A DNA stretch of 28,248 bases from an uncultured Collinsella sp. (GTDB taxonomy: Bacteria; Actinomycetota; Coriobacteriia; Coriobacteriales; Coriobacteriaceae). The notes beneath the pieces are model-generated. The model had not been told where the DNA came from. It did not search any database and saw only the letters and a program-made list of their open reading frames with translations. The stretch covers positions 1-28,248 of the forward strand of contig CALDBJ010000111.1 in assembly GCA_937937835.1 (NCBI GenBank), written 5' to 3'. Below, piece by piece: positions 1-8,584 of the stretch. Made by a program: the position numbers and the translations under genes. Position 1 is the stretch's first letter. The number at the start of each line of letters is the position of its first letter.

Positions 1-234
1 ATAGCCACGCTCGCAGGAGATGCCCTCAGCCTGGTTAAGGATGTTGTAGAGGATGGCGATACCCTGGTTGGGCAGACCGACCTCGTACACATCCGGATAG
101 ATCAGGCAGCAACGGTAGTCGGCATCGGCCTTGGAAAGCGTACCCCACTCGTGATCGATATAGCGACTCGGCTTCTCGACCTTGGCGAGCAACGGCTCAA
201 TTAAATGAAAACAATCTTGGTATGCAACGCGCAA
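1..234 (-). CDS. B12-binding radical SAM protein, TIGR03960-like (5' part only)
   Basis: Only the first 78 codons lie in the window; the gene runs off the left edge. The translation has the N-terminal signature of the TIGR03960 radical SAM family: IEPLLAKVEKPSRYI near residues 12-26, then LIYPDVYEVGLPNQG and an ILYNIL segment. The cobalamin and SAM domains are outside the window, so the family call rests on this N-terminus. I place the start at a TTG (234-232) because AGGGG lies seven bases upstream and the resulting protein (MRVAYQDCFHLIEPLL) begins where family members begin. It starts ten bases after the stop of the preceding gene, so it is probably the next cistron of the mre operon. The family's substrate is not established; members often sit next to a TIGR03936-type gene and rne/rng. 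Confidence 0.75.
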   Translation of the reverse strand, partial: MRVAYQDCFHLIEPLLAKVEKPSRYIDHEWGTLSKADADYRCCLIYPDVYEVGLPNQGIAILYNILNQAEGISCERGY

Positions 235-244
235 CGGAAAACCC

Positions 245-1174
245 CTAAGCAGCGAGATCTGATGCGTCCTGATAGGACGCCATAGGACGGGTAGCGCCCG
301 CGACCGTGGTCACCAGATCGCGAACGCGGGAGAACGCGGCAGTGACCACCTCGTTGGCACGGCTGTAGTCGACATCGCGCTCGTAGAGCGAAACGAGCGC
401 ACGGCCCATGCCATAGGTGCCCGCGGCAGCAGTGAGCGCCTTGACGGCAAACCCAATATGCGGCGTCTGCTTGACGAGCGCGCGGGTGACCGCGCGGATC
501 ACAAGACCGCCGGCAAGCACGCCCGCGACCTCGTAGCCGCGCTCGGGCTTAATGCCGCGTCCAAAGACGGCAGCGAGCTCAAAGAGCATGCCCACCTGCG
601 CCAGCGCCATAACGGGATAATCGGCGCCCGGCAAAAACACCAGCGCGCCGGTCGCCATATTGGTGAGCGCGCACGAGGTGATGATACGATTGGCGGCCGC
701 GATGCGCATGAAGGCAAAGTTCGCCGCAAAAGCCGTTTCCTTGTCGGTGCGATCGAGAATCCAGCGGGCAAGCGTCTCGAGCAGATACGTCTTATCGGTT
801 GCCGCTACCACGCCGAGCATGGGCGTGGACTCCTCGATAAACGGCACCTCCACAGCAGACTCGGCAAGCACGCACACGGGCGCGCCGGCGATCACGAGCT
901 CCTGCACGGCACTCTCCAAGCGGTCGGAACCACACGAGAGCACCAGCACCACATCGGTATCGGTCTTTGGAGCAATTCGCTCCTCCCCGAGACGCTCGAC
1001 GCGCACAATGCCCGAGGTCGTCTGCGGCACAAAGGCGTCACGCACCGTCTCGGCCAGAAAGCGCGAGGCGGACGAATCCAGATAGACCGAGACGCGCACC
1101 GGCGTATCGGAATCCTTCTTAACGGACGCGCCCATCTTAAAAGCGCGGGTCAGCTTATCTACGGGAATTTTCAT
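245..1174 (-). CDS. DUF697-like membrane protein of unknown function
   Basis: 309 aa. The first ~145 residues look soluble, with alternating hydrophobic strands (VRVSVYLD, DVVLVLSCGS, APVCVLAES) like a Rossmann-type fold without an obvious P-loop. The second half carries hydrophobic, glycine-rich helices (ITSCALTNMATGALVFLPG, PVMALAQVGMLFELAAVFG, GYEVAGVLAGGLVIRAVTR). Their spacing resembles the DUF697/YcjF family, which includes membrane partners of GTPases; this is a resemblance by eye. The ATG is supported by GGAGGGG six bases upstream. It lies 18 bases after rodA and ten before the radical SAM gene, so it is almost certainly co-transcribed with the elongasome genes. A role in envelope or cell-shape maintenance is an inference from position only. 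Confidence 0.6.
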   Translation of the reverse strand: MKIPVDKLTRAFKMGASVKKDSDTPVRVSVYLDSSASRFLAETVRDAFVPQTTSGIVRVERLGEERIAPKTDTDVVLVLSCGSDRLESAVQELVIAGAPVCVLAESAVEVPFIEESTPMLGVVAATDKTYLLETLARWILDRTDKETAFAANFAFMRIAAANRIITSCALTNMATGALVFLPGADYPVMALAQVGMLFELAAVFGRGIKPERGYEVAGVLAGGLVIRAVTRALVKQTPHIGFAVKALTAAAGTYGMGRALVSLYERDVDYSRANEVVTAAFSRVRDLVTTVAGATRPMASYQDASDLAA

Positions 1175-1192
1175 AGCAAACCCCTCCAGCGG

Positions 1193-2419
1193 TTACGCGG
1201 CGCCCGAACGATGCCGCCATATGGATTGTACGATACCCACCGTCAGCAGCTGAATCATCATCGAAGACGAACCGAAGCTAATAAACGGTAGCGGAATACC
1301 GGTAATCGGCATCATGCCGATGCACATGCCGATGTTTTCGAAAGTCTGAAACGCCCACATGCCAACGATGCCCACACACGAAAGACGCAAAAACAGCGAC
1401 TCACACTTAAAGGCGACGCGAATCGTCGAAAAGATCAGCAGCACGTAGAGGCACAGGAGCAAAAAGGAACCGCAAAAGCCAAAGGTCTCGGACAGGAAGG
1501 CGAAGACGAAGTCGGTGTGGAACTCAGGCAGAAAGCCGCCGGCCGACTGCGTCGCATGGCCCAAACCCTTACCAAAGAAGCCGCCCGAGCCGACCGCGAT
1601 CAACGACTGCTGCAGGTTGTAGGCATCGTCCGAATCGGCATTATCGGGGTCGATAAAGACCGTCAGACGGTTCATCTGATACTGCTTGATGAGCACATCG
1701 TGGCCGAGCAACGAATCAAAAACCGAATCGAGCGCCAGAACGAGGGCCACCAGGCCCACGAGCAGGGCCAGGGTCGACAGCACCCATTCGCGGCGTGCGC
1801 CGCTCATACAAATGACGATGGCGCCCGAAACCAACACAACCAGGCCCGAGCCCAGGTCGCCCATGGCAACGACGGCCAAAAACGGAATGGACAGCATGCC
1901 GCAGAGCTTGACGTAGTCGCGAACGGTATCGATGCGACCGTTATACTGCGAGCCAAGCGTAGCAATAAAGAAGATGGTGATGAGCTTGGCAAGCTCAACC
2001 GGCTGGAACGTCAAACCGATACCGGGAATCTTGATCCAGCCCGTCATGCCCAGACCGCCCGTATAGGACAGGCCCGGAATCTTGGGCGAGAAGATCACGA
2101 TCAGGTCGATGACGAGCAACGCCGTCGAGAAATTGGAAATACCGCGCAGGTCGGTACGCCAGACCAACACCGCCAGCACCGCCCCGATGCCGATTCCCAG
2201 CAGATGGCGTGAGAACGAAGCATCGGCCTTAAACTGCGAAGCCGACCAGATGATGATGGCACCGTAGGCGACGAGCGCCACAGTGGCCACGAGCACACCG
2301 ATATGCACCTTTTGGCGAAACGTGCCGCGCGAGGCCGAAAGTTGCTTGTTGACGCGGTCCAGGCTGCTGCGAGAGCCGGTCTTGGTTGAACGGAACAGAT
2401 CCGCCGGAGAAAAATCCAT
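1193..2419 (-). CDS. rodA: Rod-shape SEDS peptidoglycan glycosyltransferase RodA
   Basis: 408 aa, a typical RodA length. SEDS proteins polymerise lipid II into glycan strands and work with a class B PBP, here the adjacent mrdA product, in the membrane. After a polar N-terminus of about 35 residues come roughly ten hydrophobic segments. The family core is clear: QSLIAVGSGGFFGKGLG, FLPEFHTDFVFAFLSE, and a C-terminal GIPLPFISFGSSS. The usual QPSE motif reads QPVELAKL, so the serine is a valine; the rest of the helix is conserved. The Asp-rich FIDPDNADSDDAYN stretch lies in the large extracytoplasmic loop before the conserved QS. The start follows AGGAGG by six bases. It lies nine bases after mrdA, consistent with translation from one message. 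Confidence 0.95.
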   Translation of the reverse strand: MDFSPADLFRSTKTGSRSSLDRVNKQLSASRGTFRQKVHIGVLVATVALVAYGAIIIWSASQFKADASFSRHLLGIGIGAVLAVLVWRTDLRGISNFSTALLVIDLIVIFSPKIPGLSYTGGLGMTGWIKIPGIGLTFQPVELAKLITIFFIATLGSQYNGRIDTVRDYVKLCGMLSIPFLAVVAMGDLGSGLVVLVSGAIVICMSGARREWVLSTLALLVGLVALVLALDSVFDSLLGHDVLIKQYQMNRLTVFIDPDNADSDDAYNLQQSLIAVGSGGFFGKGLGHATQSAGGFLPEFHTDFVFAFLSETFGFCGSFLLLCLYVLLIFSTIRVAFKCESLFLRLSCVGIVGMWAFQTFENIGMCIGMMPITGIPLPFISFGSSSMMIQLLTVGIVQSIWRHRSGAA

Positions 2420-2428
2420 CGCAACCTC

Positions 2429-4498
2429 CTATCGAACCGAAGAATCGCCCGAGGCCGAAGAGGTATCGGGCTCGTCATAAATCACGCCGAGCACGTCGCG
2501 CACGACATGCATCGCGGTATCTGAGCCACCGCCGCCCTGCTCCAGGACGGTAGCGATGACATACTTGGGATCATCGGCCGGTGCATAGGCGCAGAACCAC
2601 GCGTATTCGTCCTCGCCACTTTTCTCGCCCGTGCCCGACTTGCCGTATACCTGCGGCGTCAGGGTGCCAAAGTGCGCCGCCAGGGACGTCGATGCCGTGT
2701 AAATCACGTCGTGCATGCCGTTGCGAACAAGAGCCAAATCCGAATCGCTGTTGATCTTGGCCTCCAGGCGCTTCTTCTTGCCCTTGCCGTTGTACTTATA
2801 GGCATCGCCGTCGCCATCGCGCGACACGGCAGACAAAAATACGTGAGGCACGTACTGTTTGCCGCCGTTGGCAAGACCCATATAGGCGCACGCCATCTGC
2901 AGGGGCGTCACCAGGATGTCGCCCTGGCCGATAGCAATGTTGGTCATATCGCCGGCATTCCACTTGCGGTCCTCGGCAGAGGCGTCGGTGAAGTATGACT
3001 CTTTCCACTCGGCATCGGGAATACGACCCGCGCCCTCACTCGGCAGATCGATACCGCAGGTCTTGCCTAGGCCCCAGCGACGAAAGACCTCCTGCAGGCC
3101 CTCGGGATGTTGCTCGTCATAAAAGAACGCCTTACCCATGTCGTAGAAGACGGGGTCGCACGAGTTGGCGATACCCGACTGCAGCGTCATGGTGCCGTGG
3201 CCAGACGTCAGCCAGCAGCGCTTGCCCCAAGCCTTGCCCAGACCCGTCCAATAACCCGTGCAGTTGGTTGTCTGCGTTGAAGTGTAGGTTCCAAACTCAA
3301 GACCGGCCAGTGCCGAGAGCGGCTTGATGGTCGAGGCCGACATGTACTGTCCGCTAATGGCGCGGTTGAGCAGCGGGTGCGAACCCTTGTCATCATTGAG
3401 CTCGGTCCACACGTCATTTGAGACGCCGCCGATAAAGACGGACGGATCGAACTTGGGCTGGCTCGCCATGCCCAGGATCTCGCCATTGTTGGGATCGAGA
3501 CACACCACAGCGCCGTTGCCGGCATTGCTGTAGCCAGTGGTCTTGGCAAGCTCGATAGCGCTCGCCAGCGCCGTCTCACAGGCCTGTTGGATCTTAAGGT
3601 CGAGCGTGAGCTTAATGTCGGAGCCGGCCTTCGCGGGCACGGCGCCGGCCTGACCGGTCACATTGCCCGAGGCATCGACCTTGACGGTCTGCTCGCCACG
3701 AATACCCTGCAGCAGGTTTTCGTAGTAGCTCTCAACGCCCGCCTGGCCCACGATATCGCCCGACTGGTACGTAATCTTGCCAGCAGAAGCATCATCATCG
3801 CCAGAGGTTTTCTTATTCTGGGCCTCGAGCTGCTCGGAGGTAATGGTGCCGGTATAGCCCAAGATATGGCATGCCGTCTCGCCGTATGGATACTGGCGCT
3901 CGGTACGCTCGGCAATCTTGACGCCCGGGAACTCGCCGGCGTGTTCCTTGATATAGGCAACCGTGGAGCGACGGACGTCCGTCGCGATGGTATGCAGGCT
4001 CTGAGCGCCCTCTGTATTGTCCTGAATATTGCGAAGGACCGCCACATAAGGCATTCCAAGCACGTTGGCAAGATGGCGAACCAGAACCTCATCCTCGGCA
4101 AGGTCGCGGTAGGCCACGACAGCAAGTGAGGGACGGTTCTGGACAAGCGCCACGCCATTGCGGTCGAGGATGCGGCCGCGCACAGCGGGTGTGGTAACGG
4201 TGCGAGTCTGATTACTATTGGCCTGCTTCTCGTAATAGTCCGACGAGACCATCTGCATGCCCCACAGCTTGACGGCAAGTGCCGCAAACATCGCGCCCAC
4301 ACCCGTGGTGAGGATGGAAAAGCGGCCCTTAAAGGCGGTCGCCGCGGTATTGCCCTCGCCCTCGGTGGCGCGCGGGGCCGTTCCATGCTGTGTATCGTAG
4401 GTAAAACGGGAATCGCCTCGACGCATGATGACCAGCGCGACCACGATGGCCACAACCAGCACGATACCGGCGATAATAACCGTCATCTGGGAAGACAT
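2429..4498 (-). CDS. mrdA: Elongasome transpeptidase, penicillin-binding protein 2
   Basis: 689 aa class B PBP that cross-links peptidoglycan in the RodA complex. The transpeptidase motifs are intact: STIK with the nucleophile at Ser389, SCD at 446-448 (the PBP2-type form of SxN), and KSGTG beginning at Lys620. The dimerisation domain includes the VRGRILDRNG motif near residue 105. Oddly there are two hydrophobic N-terminal segments. One spans residues 5-25 and ends in RR; the second, at about 61-82, corresponds to the usual single anchor. They are joined by a polar ~35-residue linker. Standard PBP2 has one. The ATG at 4498 has GGGGAGG seven bases upstream, so the long N-terminus seems genuine. 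The C-terminus is a short Ser/Asp-rich tail. It sits between mreD (13 bases) and rodA (9 bases). Confidence 0.95.
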   Translation of the reverse strand: MSSQMTVIIAGIVLVVAIVVALVIMRRGDSRFTYDTQHGTAPRATEGEGNTAATAFKGRFSILTTGVGAMFAALAVKLWGMQMVSSDYYEKQANSNQTRTVTTPAVRGRILDRNGVALVQNRPSLAVVAYRDLAEDEVLVRHLANVLGMPYVAVLRNIQDNTEGAQSLHTIATDVRRSTVAYIKEHAGEFPGVKIAERTERQYPYGETACHILGYTGTITSEQLEAQNKKTSGDDDASAGKITYQSGDIVGQAGVESYYENLLQGIRGEQTVKVDASGNVTGQAGAVPAKAGSDIKLTLDLKIQQACETALASAIELAKTTGYSNAGNGAVVCLDPNNGEILGMASQPKFDPSVFIGGVSNDVWTELNDDKGSHPLLNRAISGQYMSASTIKPLSALAGLEFGTYTSTQTTNCTGYWTGLGKAWGKRCWLTSGHGTMTLQSGIANSCDPVFYDMGKAFFYDEQHPEGLQEVFRRWGLGKTCGIDLPSEGAGRIPDAEWKESYFTDASAEDRKWNAGDMTNIAIGQGDILVTPLQMACAYMGLANGGKQYVPHVFLSAVSRDGDGDAYKYNGKGKKKRLEAKINSDSDLALVRNGMHDVIYTASTSLAAHFGTLTPQVYGKSGTGEKSGEDEYAWFCAYAPADDPKYVIATVLEQGGGGSDTAMHVVRDVLGVIYDEPDTSSASGDSSVR

Positions 4499-4511
4499 CT
4501 ACGGGCCTCCC

Positions 4512-5078
4512 CTATTTGAGCTTGCGGGTCTTGGGCTTAAAGCGCATACCCGTCTGGCGTCCGCCACGTGCGGAGAATCCATAGCCGGACTGCGGCACGA
4601 CGCCGGACATCAAAAACGGAATGGCAACCAGACCCGTCAGGATCGAGGACGGCAGCGCATGGCCGAAGATCGCCACGACAAAGCTCGTCTCCAAACCCAT
4701 AAACAGCAAGATGATGCTGTAGATCACATTAATGACGAGCGCAAAGGCGCCCACGGTGACGCCGCGCGCACTCGGGGTACCGCCCGTCTGACCGACGGCG
4801 CTGTGCACCAGGGCAAAAGAACCCACGGTCAGCAGGAGCGACATAACGCCCACCGGCACGGCAGCGGACAGGTCATAAAACAAGCCGCTGCAAAAACCGC
4901 ACACGACGGCACGGGTCGGGTCGCCCGAGAACACGCTTAGGCACACCAGGATAATCATGAAGTTGACGCGACCTCCCGCAATGGAGATCTGCGGTGCCAG
5001 GCCTGCCTGCAGCAGCACACACACAATGGCGGCGATTACAAACGTGCGGGAGCTCATCCCCTGCTCGTGTAGATCCAT
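4512..5078 (-). CDS. mreD: Rod shape-determining membrane protein MreD
   Basis: About 188 aa with five or six hydrophobic helices, in the standard position between mreC and mrdA. MreD is a small integral membrane partner of MreC and the RodA-PBP2 complex. Sequence conservation in this family is weak. Recognition rests on size, topology, the polar patch in the second helix region (GGRVNFMIILVCLSVFSGD) and synteny. I prefer the second ATG (5078) because AGGGGG lies seven bases upstream of it but only one base from the ATG at 5084. A third ATG, the MSSRTF start, is also possible. The C-terminus is basic (RFKPKTRKLK) and presumably cytoplasmic. The gap to mreC is about ten bases, and the mreC stop overlaps this ribosome-binding site, which suggests coupling. 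Confidence 0.85.
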   Translation of the reverse strand: MDLHEQGMSSRTFVIAAIVCVLLQAGLAPQISIAGGRVNFMIILVCLSVFSGDPTRAVVCGFCSGLFYDLSAAVPVGVMSLLLTVGSFALVHSAVGQTGGTPSARGVTVGAFALVINVIYSIILLFMGLETSFVVAIFGHALPSSILTGLVAIPFLMSGVVPQSGYGFSARGGRQTGMRFKPKTRKLK

Positions 5079-5089
5079 GGACATGCCCC

Positions 5090-6088
5090 CTATTCGCTCG
5101 AGCCAGAATCGGTCGTCTCGGACGTGTCGGAACTGTCATCCGAGCTCTCGTCCTTCGTCTTGGTCGCAGCATCGCGCGACGTTCCCTGCGGCGTGCTGTT
5201 GGCCGTGCTCACGTCCTCATCCGAGGCCGACTGTTCGTCGGTCAGCGAGGTGATGACCAGCACTTCCTCGTTGTTCTCGGCCGTGGTCTGAGCGCGCACC
5301 ACAATGGTGTAGTACACGTCGTTTGCCGATTTCTCAACCGACGAGACGGTGCCAAGCGGAAGGCCCTTGGGGAACACGCCACCGATGCCAGAGGTCACGA
5401 TGATATCGCCAACCTTAACATCGGAGTCGACGCTCACGTACTCAAGACGCAGCGTGCCGTCAGCCTGACCCTGCAGCATACCCTGGGCGCGCGTGTCCTG
5501 CACCATGGCGGACACGCCCGAGTTCTCGTCGCCAATCAGGCGCACGGTAGAGGTCTTGGCCGATACCTCGATAATCTGGCCGATAACACCGGCAGAACTC
5601 GTCACGGGCATGTTGATGGTAAGGCCGTCGGCAGAGCCCTTGTCGATGGTAACGGTCGAGGTCCAGGCATCGCCGGAGGCACCAACGATACGAGCTGCGG
5701 TCGATTTGAGGTTGTAGGTCGATTGCAGCCCGACCAGGCCCTCCAGGCGCTCGGCAGTCTTTTGAGCCTCAGAAAGCTCGGCGACCTTAGAGGTCAGCTC
5801 CTCATTTTGCTTCTTGAGCTCGTCGAGCGTGTCCTGCGACGCCGTTAGGTTAGAGAACACGTTGCCAATCGCATTGAAGGGAGCCGCCACAGCCGAGCCC
5901 ACAAAGCGCACCGGAGAGGTAATCGTCGTTACGCCCGAACGCACGGCATGAATCGGCCCTGCCTCGCCCTCACGGATGTAAAACGTGAGCAGCAACACCG
6001 AAATCAGGCTGAAAACAATCAACGGGCGCATACCCGTTGATTGTCGCTTGGTATTCAGATTTGTGGAGAAACCCGAAGATCGTGCCAA
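5090..6088 (-). CDS. mreC: Rod shape-determining protein MreC
   Basis: 332 aa. A basic cytoplasmic N-terminus, one membrane anchor (about residues 20-38), a predicted coiled coil (84-121, with LDELKKQNEEL) and the MreC double beta-barrel (about 125-280, ending with VFPKGLPLGTVSSVEK). MreC is the extracytoplasmic scaffold that activates PBP2-RodA. The last ~50 residues form a Ser/Thr/Asp/Glu-rich tail beyond the conserved core, probably disordered outside the membrane. The reading frame opens with TTG (6088-6086), seven bases after AAGGTGG. The nearest in-frame ATG is residue 20, inside the anchor, so TTG is the better start. It lies 21 bases after mreB. Confidence 0.93.
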   Translation of the reverse strand: MARSSGFSTNLNTKRQSTGMRPLIVFSLISVLLLTFYIREGEAGPIHAVRSGVTTITSPVRFVGSAVAAPFNAIGNVFSNLTASQDTLDELKKQNEELTSKVAELSEAQKTAERLEGLVGLQSTYNLKSTAARIVGASGDAWTSTVTIDKGSADGLTINMPVTSSAGVIGQIIEVSAKTSTVRLIGDENSGVSAMVQDTRAQGMLQGQADGTLRLEYVSVDSDVKVGDIIVTSGIGGVFPKGLPLGTVSSVEKSANDVYYTIVVRAQTTAENNEEVLVITSLTDEQSASDEDVSTANSTPQGTSRDAATKTKDESSDDSSDTSETTDSGSSE

Positions 6089-6109
6089 ATGGAATCCACC
6101 TTTTGGAAA

Positions 6110-7153
6110 TTAAGCATTGGTCTGGACGAAGCCGCCATCAAACGCATTGGCCTCGAGCACGCGGGCACAGCCGTTAACGACGTTATCGAGCGCCGTGGGG
6201 CTGACGTTGACCGAAACACCGGTCTCATCGCGCAGGCGCACGTCGAGACCGCGCAGCAGCGCGCCGCCACCAGTCAGCAAAATGCCGTAGTACATAAGGT
6301 CCGAGGCAAGATCGGGAGGCGTAGCGTCGAGTGCGTCCTTGACGGCCTTGGCCATCTCGTCGAGCGGCTTGTTGAGCGCGCGACGAATCTCCTCGCTCTC
6401 GATGCGCACGGTCTTGGGCAGACCGGTGATCACGTCGCGGCCGTTGACCTCGACGTCGAGCTCGTCCTTGAGCGGCACGGCGGAACCGACCTTGATCTTG
6501 ATGTCCTCTGCCGTACGCTCGCCGATGGCAAGGTTGTAGGCATCGCGAACGTGCGTGAGGATGGCCTGATCGAACTCGTCGCCGGCAATACGGATGGACT
6601 GCGAGACGACGATGCCGCCCATAGCGATAACGGCAACCTCGGTGGTACCGCCACCGATGTCGATGACCATGGAGCCGGTGGGCTCCTCGACAGGCAGGTC
6701 GGCGCCGATAGCAGCAGCCATGGGCTCCTCGATCAGGTAGGCCTGGCGAGCGCCGGCCTGGATCGTGGCCTCAAAGACAGCGCGCTTCTCGACCGACGTG
6801 ACGCCGGAGGGAACGCAGACGACAACACGCGGACGCGGAGTCCACGGATAGCGCTTCTCGGACGCCTTGTCGATAAAGTAGCGAAGCATGGCCTCGGTAA
6901 CGTCGAAGTCGGCGATGACGCCGTCCTTCAGGGGACGAACGGCCACAATGTTGCCGGGCGTACGGCCGAGCATGCGCTTTGCCTCGATACCGACCGCCAG
7001 GATGCGCTCGTCGTTCTTGTCGATGGCGACGACGGAGGGCTCGCGGATGACGATGCCCTTGCCGCGCACGGAGACAAGCGTATTTGCGGTGCCGAGGTCG
7101 ATGGCAAGATCGCCCGCATAGCTACCGAAGAACATATCCATCAAAGAAAACAA
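6110..7153 (-). CDS. mreB: Rod shape-determining actin homologue MreB
   Basis: 347 aa, the family length. The actin-fold nucleotide site is intact: IDLGTANTLV (phosphate 1), MVIDIGGGTTEVAVIA (phosphate 2) and the LLTGGGALL adenosine motif. MreB forms membrane-bound filaments that direct the elongasome. The start is TTG at 7153, five bases after AGGAG, giving MFSLMDMFFG; an ATG five codons in (7141) is the alternative. It heads the mreBCD-mrdA-rodA run, and gaps down to the radical SAM gene are all 21 bases or less. The promoter is probably in the 115-base gap upstream. Confidence 0.97.
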   Translation of the reverse strand: MFSLMDMFFGSYAGDLAIDLGTANTLVSVRGKGIVIREPSVVAIDKNDERILAVGIEAKRMLGRTPGNIVAVRPLKDGVIADFDVTEAMLRYFIDKASEKRYPWTPRPRVVVCVPSGVTSVEKRAVFEATIQAGARQAYLIEEPMAAAIGADLPVEEPTGSMVIDIGGGTTEVAVIAMGGIVVSQSIRIAGDEFDQAILTHVRDAYNLAIGERTAEDIKIKVGSAVPLKDELDVEVNGRDVITGLPKTVRIESEEIRRALNKPLDEMAKAVKDALDATPPDLASDLMYYGILLTGGGALLRGLDVRLRDETGVSVNVSPTALDNVVNGCARVLEANAFDGGFVQTNA

Positions 7154-7198
7154 CGCAACTCCTGATGTGTTGGATGATTGCTGGAAAACTACTAGCTC

Positions 7199-7227
7199 AT
7201 CATACTAGCGCAAGCCCGGCACCTCAC
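7199..7227 (-). promoter_or_regulatory. Possible promoter of the mreB operon
   Basis: On the minus strand TATGAT (7204-7199) matches the -10 consensus at five of six bases and is preceded by TAG. The best -35 at a 17-base spacing is a poor GTGAGG (7227-7222), which lies inside the hairpin at 7214-7246. The plus-strand hexamer ACTAGC is repeated at 7191-7196 and 7204-7209, flanking the -10, and could be a regulator half-site pair. Weak evidence. Confidence 0.35.
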
Positions 7228-7246
7228 TTGCGGTGAAGCGCCGGGC
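7214..7246 (-). terminator. Hairpin after the ppi-TPR unit
   Basis: GCCCGGC (7214-7220) pairs perfectly with GCCGGGC (7240-7246), with an inner TCAC/GTGA stem around a small loop. It follows the TPR gene stop by about 20 bases. There is no T-tract on the minus strand, so it may be a weak or factor-dependent terminator, or a structure that lets some transcription pass into mreB. Confidence 0.4.
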
Positions 7247-7268
7247 AAAGCTAAATCCCATAAGGTCA

Positions 7269-8573
7269 CTACTGGTTGTCAGCAGCCGAGAAATCCATAT
7301 CGAGCGAGGAAACGGCCCAGCCGATATGGTTGTCGGAGCGCACGAATTTGACGGTGTACTCCTGCTCGCCGCCCTTGGACAGCGAAGCCTTCACCTTGGC
7401 GGTCGTCTCGGTCATGGACTGATCCATGCCCTCGACGGACACGGTGGCACCCTGCGGAATCGAGGAGATGATCATCGACTTAGCGTCCTCGGACAGGCTC
7501 GATGCCAGGCAAGACTCGGCCTTTGCGGTGTCACCGTCGCCGGCAGCCTGGAACAGATCGGTAACGACAGACTCCTGGGACGGGAAGCCAAAGCCGCGCG
7601 TGTAGGCAAAGCCCAGACCGCCCGCGGCGATCAAGATGAGCAGAAGCAGCACGATGAAGACTTTGAGGCCCGTGTGGCGATGGCGACGACGGACCTTGGC
7701 CTGCTTACGATCCTGACGGTCCTGCTGGACCATCTCGGACTCGGACAGCGTAAAGAAGCCGGTGTCCGAGGGATCGGGCATAAACTGGCCGGTCGCGCCC
7801 GTAGGATCGAGCGGATCAACGGCAGGAGCGTCCATCGCGGGCGCCGGAGCCGTGGCCATAGCCGTCTGGGCAGACAGTGCGGCAAGCGAATCGTGCACGC
7901 GGGCAAGCTCATCGGCCTGCTCGGAGGTGAGCTGGTAGATGCCATCGGCAGTAGCGGCGTTAAAGGCGTCGAGTGCGTCGGAGGGGCGGCCGGCGGCAGA
8001 AAGCGCTTGACCCATGCCGGCGTTGAGCGCACGCGTGTCGTCGCGGGGACCGGCAAAGTCGATAGCCGTGCGGTAGGTCTCCACGGCATCCGCCGGACGG
8101 CCGAGCTTAATGAAGCAACGACCGAGCTCGCCGAGTGCGGCGGCAGGAGCCGGATTGGCGCCGTCGATGGCAGCCTGACGGAAGGCAGTACCCGCGTTGG
8201 CATAGTCGCCCGACTGGAACAGCGCGTTACCCAGGCCCAGATAGGCCTTGAACGGCGTGGCATAGGAAGCATCCTGCGTAGCAGCAGAGAACGCCTGGGC
8301 GGCCGTCGTGTAGTCGCCCACGGCGGCGAGCGCCTTGCCGCGGTTGGTGAGCAGTGCGCCGCGCTTGCCGTAGGTGCCGTCGTTGAGGGCGGCGGCATAG
8401 GCCTCGGCGGCCTCGGCATACATGCCCAGGTGCATCAAGGCGTTACCACGAAGGTGATCGGCCTCGCCCATAATCTCATCGGGAGTTTTTGCCGCCCCAA
8501 GCATCTGGGCTGCAGCGGAAAAATCACCCGCGCGGTAAGCGGCGCGGCCCTGTTGGATCAGCTGGCTATTCAA
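7269..8573 (-). CDS. TPR-repeat membrane protein with extracytoplasmic C-terminal domain
   Basis: 434 aa, function unknown. Residues 1-205 hold about five TPR-like helical repeats (AAYRAGDFSAAAQML, LMHLGMYAEAAEAYAAAL, KALAAVGDYTTAAQAF, NALFQSGDYANAGTAFRQA, CFIKLGRPADAVETYRTA). A Pro/Ala/Asp-rich linker leads to a basic patch (RRRHRH, 296-300), one membrane helix (303-324) and a ~105-residue C-terminal domain. That domain resembles DUF4878/lumazine-type folds (TDLFQAAGDGDTAKAESCL). The positive patch places the TPRs in the cytoplasm and the C-terminus outside. The start is TTG (8573), five bases after AAAGGGGA. It lies 11 bases after the cyclophilin gene. A scaffold role in envelope protein assembly is only a guess. 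Confidence 0.75.
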   Translation of the reverse strand: MNSQLIQQGRAAYRAGDFSAAAQMLGAAKTPDEIMGEADHLRGNALMHLGMYAEAAEAYAAALNDGTYGKRGALLTNRGKALAAVGDYTTAAQAFSAATQDASYATPFKAYLGLGNALFQSGDYANAGTAFRQAAIDGANPAPAAALGELGRCFIKLGRPADAVETYRTAIDFAGPRDDTRALNAGMGQALSAAGRPSDALDAFNAATADGIYQLTSEQADELARVHDSLAALSAQTAMATAPAPAMDAPAVDPLDPTGATGQFMPDPSDTGFFTLSESEMVQQDRQDRKQAKVRRRHRHTGLKVFIVLLLLILIAAGGLGFAYTRGFGFPSQESVVTDLFQAAGDGDTAKAESCLASSLSEDAKSMIISSIPQGATVSVEGMDQSMTETTAKVKASLSKGGEQEYTVKFVRSDNHIGWAVSSLDMDFSAADNQ

Positions 8574-8584
8574 GGAAGTCCCCT

